A stretch of 64,000 bases of DNA from Porphyrobacter sp. HT-58-2 (GTDB lineage Bacteria > Pseudomonadota > Alphaproteobacteria > Sphingomonadales > Sphingomonadaceae). The position numbers and the translations under genes are program-made. Positions 59,169 through 64,000 of this stretch are shown here, piece after piece. Below the pieces are notes generated by a model. That model was not told the DNA's origin. It saw nothing but the letters and a program-made list of their open reading frames with translations, and searched no databases. Numbering within the stretch: the stretch's first letter is position 1; each line of letters begins with the position of its first letter. The stretch covers positions 2,604,001-2,668,000 of the forward strand of contig NZ_CP022600.1 of NCBI RefSeq assembly GCF_002952215.1, written 5' to 3'.

Positions 59169-60572
59169 ATGAGCCATTCCTACGATTACGACGTCCTCAT
59201 CATCGGTGCCGGCCCCGGCGGCTATGTCGCGGCGATCCGCGCGGCGCAGCTCGGGCTGAAGACCGCCTGCGTCGAAAGCCGCGCCACGCTCGGCGGCACG
59301 TGTCTGAATGTCGGGTGCATTCCGTCGAAGGCGCTGCTCCACGGCTCGGAGCTGTTCGAAGAAGCCGCGGGCGGCCACTTCGCCACCTGGGGCATCACCG
59401 CGACGCCGACGCTCGATTTGGCCAAGATGATGGGCGAGAAGACCAAGGCCGTGGGCGAGCTGACCGGCGGGATCGAGTTCCTGTTCAAGAAGAACAAGGT
59501 CACCTGGCTCAAGGGCCATGCCGCCTTCGAGGACGCGCACACCGTCGTCGTGGCAGGCGAGAAGGTCACCGCCAAGGATATCGTGATCGCCACCGGCTCC
59601 AGCGTCACCCCGCTCCCCGGCGTCACCGTGGACAATACGGGCAAGCGCATCGTCGATTCCACCGGCGCGCTCGATCTGGATGAAGTGCCCGAACACCTCG
59701 TGGTGATCGGCGGCGGCGTGATCGGGCTTGAACTGGGCTCGGTGTGGCGGCGCCTCGGTGCCAAGGTCACCGTGATCGAGTTCCTCGACCAGCTGCTCCC
59801 CGGCATGGACGGCGAAGTGCGCAAGGAAGCCCAGAAGATCTTCAAGAAGCAGGGCATGGACATGATGCTCGGCCACAAGGTCACCGGCGCCGAGGTGAAG
59901 GGCAAGACCGTGACCCTCACGGTCGAACCCGCCGCTGGCGGCGAGGCCAAGACCGTCACGGCCAGCCACGTCCTCGTCGCCATCGGCCGCCGCCCGAACA
60001 CCGAAGGGCTGGCGCTCGAGAAGGCGGGGCTCACCACCAACCAGCGCGGCCAGATCGCAATCGACCATGATTTCCGCACTTCGGTGGACGGCATCTGGGC
60101 GATCGGCGACGTCGTGCCCGGCCCGATGCTCGCGCACAAGGCCGAGGATGAAGGCATCGCGGTCGCCGAGAATATCGCCGGGCTGACCGGCATCGTGAAC
60201 CACGATGTCATCCCCAGCGTCGTCTACACCGCGCCCGAAATCGCGGGCGTGGGCCTGACCGAGGAACAGGCCAAGGAGCGCGGCATCGCCGTCAAGGTCG
60301 GCAAGTTCCCGATGATGGCCAACTCCCGTGCCAAGGCGAACCGCGACACCGATGGCTTCGTCAAGGTGATCGCCGATGCCGCCAACGATCGCGTTATCGG
60401 CGTGTGGATGATCAACTCGCTCGCCGGCACGATGATCGCGCAGGCTGCGCAGGCGATGGAATTCGGCGCCACGAGCGAGGACATCGCCTATACCTGCCAC
60501 GCCCACCCCACCCACGCCGAAGCCTTCAAGGAAGCGGCGATGGCTGTGCAGGGGAAACCGATCCATATGTGA
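59169..60572 (+). CDS. lpdA: Dihydrolipoyl dehydrogenase (E3)
   Basis: This 467-residue flavoprotein has FAD binding at DVLIIGAGPGGYVAAIRAAQ, the redox-active disulphide in GGTCLNVGCIPSKALLHGS, NAD binding at VVIGGGVIGLELGSVWRRLG, and the C-terminal active-site His in CHAHPTHAEAFKEAA. It re-oxidises the lipoyl groups of the 2-oxoglutarate dehydrogenase complex encoded just upstream. It closes the mdh-sucD-sucA-sucB-lpd cluster. Confidence 0.97.
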   Translation: MSHSYDYDVLIIGAGPGGYVAAIRAAQLGLKTACVESRATLGGTCLNVGCIPSKALLHGSELFEEAAGGHFATWGITATPTLDLAKMMGEKTKAVGELTGGIEFLFKKNKVTWLKGHAAFEDAHTVVVAGEKVTAKDIVIATGSSVTPLPGVTVDNTGKRIVDSTGALDLDEVPEHLVVIGGGVIGLELGSVWRRLGAKVTVIEFLDQLLPGMDGEVRKEAQKIFKKQGMDMMLGHKVTGAEVKGKTVTLTVEPAAGGEAKTVTASHVLVAIGRRPNTEGLALEKAGLTTNQRGQIAIDHDFRTSVDGIWAIGDVVPGPMLAHKAEDEGIAVAENIAGLTGIVNHDVIPSVVYTAPEIAGVGLTEEQAKERGIAVKVGKFPMMANSRAKANRDTDGFVKVIADAANDRVIGVWMINSLAGTMIAQAAQAMEFGATSEDIAYTCHAHPTHAEAFKEAAMAVQGKPIHM

Positions 60573-60628
60573 ATTGCCCCTCCCCTCGGCTTTGCCTAGA
60601 CCGCAAGACCGAGGGGAGAATTCAACGC

Positions 60629-61999
60629 ATGGCCTATCCGCAGCTGACCGACAAACCCGGCGCGCTCGAAACAAGTGCTGCCGTACTGGCGGGCAAGATC
60701 AGCGTCGCCGAAGCGGTCGATGCGGCGATCGTACGAATCGAGCATCTTGACGACACCATCGACGCGCTCGCCACGCCCAATTTCGAGCAGGCCTACAAGC
60801 TGGCCGAAGCGCTGGACGAATGGCTGATCGAAAACCAGCCGGGGCCGCAGATGCCGCTGTTCGGCGTGCCGATGACCATCAAGGAGAGCTTCGACGTCGC
60901 AGGCCTGCCGACCACTTTTGGCCATCCGCAATATCGCGATGCCCTGGCCCCCCGTGACGCGCTGCTCGTGAAGCGGCTGAAGGCCGCGGGCGCGATTATC
61001 ATCGGCAAGACCAACGTGCCGGTCGATCTCACCGACTGGCAGAGTTTCAACCCGGTCTATGGCCGCACCCGCAACCCGCATGATCCCGCGCGCTCACCCG
61101 GCGGCTCGTCGGGCGGCAGCGCGGCCGCGGTCGCCAGCGGAATGGTGCCGTGCGACTATGGCACCGATATCGGCGGATCGGTGCGTGTTCCGGCGCATTT
61201 CTGCGGGGTTTGGGGCCACAAGACCACCTGGGGCCTTGTCCCCAAGCAGGGCCACGACTTCCCCGGCAAATCGCGTAGTCCCGGTTTCATCGCTGCGCAT
61301 GACAGCCCGCTCTCGATTGCCGGGCCGCTGGCGCGCAACCCGCAGGACCTTGCCGTTCTGGTCGAAGTCGGTGCGGATTTCCCGCTACGCCGCCGGGCAA
61401 AGCCGCTCAAGGACTGCCGCCTGCTGGCAATCACAGACCTGCCCGGCGCGCCCATCGACAGCAGCGTTGCGACGGCAACCGAAGCCGCGCTCGAAACCCT
61501 TGCGCGCGCAGGCGTGCGGATCGACCGGGCGAGCGACCTCCTCCCGGATCAGGCGCGGCATTATCGCAGCTACCTGAAGATGATGAACATCGTCATGGCC
61601 CGCGGCGCGCCGGCCCCCGACGGCAAGCGGGCATCGGCGACCGACTGGTTCGATCTGCTGGACGCACAGGCCGCCTGCATGGCGGAATGGGAAGCCCTGT
61701 TTGCCGCCTATGACTTCGTTCTCGCTCCGCCCGCGCCGGTGCTGGCGGTGCCGCACAGTGAAAAGGCCGTGTTCCGCGGCACGATCACGGTCAACGGCGC
61801 GGAAGAACCCGGTGGCAGCGGGCTGATCTGGTCCGGCATGGCGACTTTCCCCGGCCTGCCCTCCACAGTGCTGCCGATCGGCAGCGGAACCGATCTCGGC
61901 GCGGATCTGCCTTGCGGGATGCAGGTGATCGGGCCGCGCTGGGCCGATCTTGATTGCATCGCCGCAGCCGAGGCCATTGGTCACATTCTCCACGACTGA
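60629..61999 (+). CDS. Amidase signature family enzyme
   Basis: This is a 456-residue protein starting MAYPQLTDKPGALETSAAVL after GAGGGGAG. The Ser-cisSer-Lys triad is visible: Lys in GVPMTIKESFDVAG, the signature ARSPGGSSGGSAAAVASGMV, and the nucleophile Ser in DIGGSVRVPAHFCG. It hydrolyses an amide bond; it is not GatA because no gatB/gatC partner is near and the C-terminal pattern differs. The substrate is unknown. The next gene starts one base after its stop. Confidence 0.9.
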   Translation: MAYPQLTDKPGALETSAAVLAGKISVAEAVDAAIVRIEHLDDTIDALATPNFEQAYKLAEALDEWLIENQPGPQMPLFGVPMTIKESFDVAGLPTTFGHPQYRDALAPRDALLVKRLKAAGAIIIGKTNVPVDLTDWQSFNPVYGRTRNPHDPARSPGGSSGGSAAAVASGMVPCDYGTDIGGSVRVPAHFCGVWGHKTTWGLVPKQGHDFPGKSRSPGFIAAHDSPLSIAGPLARNPQDLAVLVEVGADFPLRRRAKPLKDCRLLAITDLPGAPIDSSVATATEAALETLARAGVRIDRASDLLPDQARHYRSYLKMMNIVMARGAPAPDGKRASATDWFDLLDAQAACMAEWEALFAAYDFVLAPPAPVLAVPHSEKAVFRGTITVNGAEEPGGSGLIWSGMATFPGLPSTVLPIGSGTDLGADLPCGMQVIGPRWADLDCIAAAEAIGHILHD

Positions 62000-62000
62000 C

Positions 62001-62642
62001 GTGAACCCTACCGTCCTCACCCCGATCCTCGATTGGCTCGATATCGCCGGGATCGCGCTGTTTGCCCTGTCAGGCGCGGTGCTGGCGGCACGTCTTCAGC
62101 AAACCTTCGTGACGATGGGATTCTTCGCGCTGGTGACGGGTGTCGGCGGCGGCACGGTGCGCGATCTGCTGATCGGAGCGCCGGTGTTCTGGATCACCGA
62201 CCCATGGGTTGCAGCGGTTTGCCTCGGCACGGCGCTGATCGCCTGGTTCACGCCGGTCAGTTGGTGGGAAGGCAAGGGTTTCGCCTATGCCGATGGCGCC
62301 GGGCTGGCGGCCTATGCCGTGCTCGGCAGCGCCAAGGCGCTCGCCTATGGCATACCGCCAGTGCCGGCTGCCTTGATGGGGGTCATTACCGGCTGCGTGG
62401 GCGGGATCATCCGCGATGTGGTGGCAGGACGCCCCTCGATCATCATGAGCCCCGAGCTTTACGTCACCCCTGCTGCCCTGACGGCAGTGCTGACTGTTGC
62501 CGGGATGATCGCTGCGCCGTGGCTGGGGGTCGGCAAGGAATGGGCCTGGGCAGCGGGCTTTGCCTGCGGCTTTGCCCTGCGCACGGCAGCGATCCGGTGG
62601 GAATGGGGCCTGCCGAGTTACGGCGGCAGGCCCGAGAATTAG
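62001..62642 (+). CDS. TRIC/YadS-family membrane protein (UPF0126 repeats)
   Basis: The protein is 213 residues with a GTG start one base after the amidase stop. Seven hydrophobic segments form two repeats of the UPF0126 unit: LDIAGIALFALSGAVLAARL, GVGGGTVRDLLIGAPVFWI, then YAVLGSAKALAYGIPPVPAA and GVITGCVGGIIRDVVAGRPS. The GGG-x2-RD and GG-x2-RD turns are the family hallmark. Bacterial members form trimeric cation channels of the TRIC type; some YadS/YicG relatives transport glycine. Confidence 0.88.
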   Translation: MNPTVLTPILDWLDIAGIALFALSGAVLAARLQQTFVTMGFFALVTGVGGGTVRDLLIGAPVFWITDPWVAAVCLGTALIAWFTPVSWWEGKGFAYADGAGLAAYAVLGSAKALAYGIPPVPAALMGVITGCVGGIIRDVVAGRPSIIMSPELYVTPAALTAVLTVAGMIAAPWLGVGKEWAWAAGFACGFALRTAAIRWEWGLPSYGGRPEN

Positions 62643-62651
62643 AGCGCGGGC

Positions 62652-63557
62652 CTAGCCCCCGGTCGCCTCTTCCAGCGTTTCAGGGATAGCCTCACCCGGG
62701 ATCGGGCCGCCGGGATAGGCCGGCATGGCCGCAACCGTCGCCGTTGTTACCGCGCGCATGGGCGCCTGCGCACCGGCAGGGGTGAAGCGCGCCTCCTGCA
62801 CGGCCATGTCAGGCCGCACGGCGCCGCCAACGGCCTGGCGCGCCGCGATGTAGCGATCATCCTGCCACTGGCGGTCATTGCCCGGAGCGATGCTACCATC
62901 AGCCGAACCGGTGAACCCAATTCCGGAAAAGCCCGCCGAATAATCGATCCCGTCGATCTGGCCGCCATTGCCGATCCGGCACTGGAACGGCGCGCCGTTG
63001 AACAGCACCCCGCTCACCTGCCAGCCTGCACCATTGCGCTCGACATTGTCGACACTGTCCACCCGGACATCGCGCTCGATCCGGTCGAGGCACTGGTTCA
63101 CCGCATTATCCAGACCAGAGGCCCCGGTCCCGCGCGGGCCAGCCCTGCGGTCGGTGCGGCGATCATCAAAGCGCCGGTCATCCCAGTCGCGCTGATCACG
63201 CTCGACGATGACCACGTCCCGGTCACGCTGACGGCGATTGTTGGAATTGGCAATCGCGACCGCTCCGCCGATGATCGCGGCACCGATCAGCACATCGCCG
63301 GCGTCGATCCGGTTGCGACGCCAGCCGCCTCCCCAGCCGCCACCCCATCTTCCGCCCCAGCCGCAGCGACGTCCCCAGCCGCAACGACGCCAGTCGGCGA
63401 CGCTGTCAGCCGCGTTGTACCGGCTGGCATCGAAGCTCGCCGAGGCAGTGGGCATGACAGGGGTCTCGGGAAGGGCCGCCGCCGATGCGGGGGCCGCGAG
63501 GATGGTGGTGCCGAAAAGCGCACTGGCGAGCGCCAGAACGCGGGTATTCAGAGCCAT
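62652..63557 (-). CDS. Exported Gly/Trp/Arg-rich hypothetical protein
   Basis: This 301-residue protein starts MALNTRVLALASALFGTTIL with GGAGGGAGC before the ATG; a frame 71 codons longer is ignored. After the signal peptide comes a Trp/Arg/Gly-rich low-complexity block (CGWGRRCGWGGRWGGGWGGG), then a hydrophobic glycine-zipper-like DVLIGAAIIGGAVAIANS and an Asp/Arg-rich stretch. A small domain with two Cys follows (NAVNQCLDRIERDVRVDSVD ... APFQCRIGNGGQIDGIDY), which also appears in the partial gene at the window edge. Envelope location inferred. Confidence 0.72.
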   Translation of the reverse strand: MALNTRVLALASALFGTTILAAPASAAALPETPVMPTASASFDASRYNAADSVADWRRCGWGRRCGWGGRWGGGWGGGWRRNRIDAGDVLIGAAIIGGAVAIANSNNRRQRDRDVVIVERDQRDWDDRRFDDRRTDRRAGPRGTGASGLDNAVNQCLDRIERDVRVDSVDNVERNGAGWQVSGVLFNGAPFQCRIGNGGQIDGIDYSAGFSGIGFTGSADGSIAPGNDRQWQDDRYIAARQAVGGAVRPDMAVQEARFTPAGAQAPMRAVTTATVAAMPAYPGGPIPGEAIPETLEEATGG

Positions 63558-63766
63558 AATGCTCCCTCCTGCTACTATGCGAGCGGCCACCAATCGCCCA
63601 GATGATCGCAAGATTAACGCGTAGAGGCTTGCGCGCGGCTGAATGAAGGGCCTTTGTCCCACACCCCAGAGACCCAACGAAAGACCGCCCCGCCATCCGG
63701 TGCCGGATAGCGGAGCGGCAGAAGTGGGCGCGCCAAAGGGGAGAGGGAGCGCGCCGAGGAGAGCAC

Positions 63767-64000
63767 TCAACGCAGGCCGCGGATGCCGTCAAAATCGATC
63801 CGCGGTGCGCCGCGACCGTCAATCCGGCAGGTAAAGCGCCCGCGATCATTACGGTTCCAGCCGCCACCAACCTCGATCCGGCCGCGAACACGGAAACCAT
63901 TGCGCGTGCGGTCGATGTCGCGCACGTCGATCACGTCGGCAAAACGATAGCCACCAAAGCGCCGCGCCTGGTTTTCCGCGCCACGCACACAGCGATCCAC
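63767..64000 (-). CDS. C-terminal part of a related exported protein (5' end beyond window)
   Basis: The frame is open to the right edge, so the start is outside. The visible 77 residues (CVRGAENQARRFGGYRFADV, IDVRDIDRTRNGFRVRGRIE, GRFTCRIDGRGAPRIDFDGI) match the two-Cys C-terminal domain of the preceding protein in order and spacing. The two genes are therefore probable tandem paralogues in the same orientation, 209 bases apart. Confidence 0.7.
   Translation of the reverse strand: MDRCVRGAENQARRFGGYRFADVIDVRDIDRTRNGFRVRGRIEVGGGWNRNDRGRFTCRIDGRGAPRIDFDGIRGLR

Overview
The window is dense, GC-rich DNA from an alphaproteobacterium, most likely order Sphingomonadales (an Erythrobacteraceae or Sphingomonadaceae type). 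I infer this from recognition of proteins, not from any search. Pointers are the CckA and CpdR proteins of the CtrA phosphorelay, the alphaproteobacterial LexA box (GTTC-N7-GTTC) in front of recA and uvrA, tandem exported DUF4139 proteins, and the run cckA / DUF2062 / smpB / dapA / lytic transglycosylase / greB / rlmN. Almost all the DNA looks like ordinary chromosome.

Layout. 1-7.4 kb: the end of a UvrD-type helicase, a DEAD-box RNA helicase, an FAD-linked oxidase, a SapC-family protein, an N-formylglutamate amidohydrolase and CpdR. 7.4-9 kb: tRNA-Val(GAC) and NADP isocitrate dehydrogenase, each followed by a clear terminator. 9-15.7 kb: a Kef-type antiporter, a TonB-domain protein, alaS, and recA with a LexA box. 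15.7-23.8 kb (minus strand): two DUF4139 exported proteins, cckA, a DUF2062 membrane protein, smpB and dapA. 23.8-36.9 kb: a Slt-type transglycosylase, greB, rlmN, a methyltransferase/MOSC pair, a short-chain dehydrogenase / cytochrome b / molybdopterin oxidoreductase operon, cfa, an acyltransferase and argG.

36.9-45.3 kb is the unusual part. It starts with about 900 bp without a credible gene, then an RlpA lipoprotein-type gene and a sodium:solute symporter. A visibly AT-richer island follows, holding a DUF262 gene broken by one in-frame amber codon and a coupled HEPN ribonuclease-like gene (R-N-x3-H motif). A 22-codon vestige of a second, diverged uvrA 3' end lies between this island and the intact uvrA. 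The intact uvrA itself carries a palindromic REP-like element translated in frame. A second copy of that element lies between sucA and sucB.

45.3-52.8 kb: a repeat-rich exported protein with a membrane partner, a three-gene iron/cobalamin-type ABC importer and a SleB-type cell wall hydrolase. 52.8-60.6 kb: a TCA cluster mdh / small membrane protein / sucD / sucA / sucB / lpd, which lacks sucC. 60.6-64 kb: an amidase, a TRIC/YadS-type channel protein and two related exported proteins, the last cut by the window edge.

The main functional themes are DNA repair under LexA (recA, uvrA, probably uvrD), the CckA-CpdR cell-cycle relay, central carbon metabolism (icd, mdh, 2-oxoglutarate dehydrogenase complex) and envelope maintenance. 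The best candidate for an undescribed system is the DUF262-HEPN module downstream of LexA-controlled uvrA, although its first gene appears damaged in this strain.
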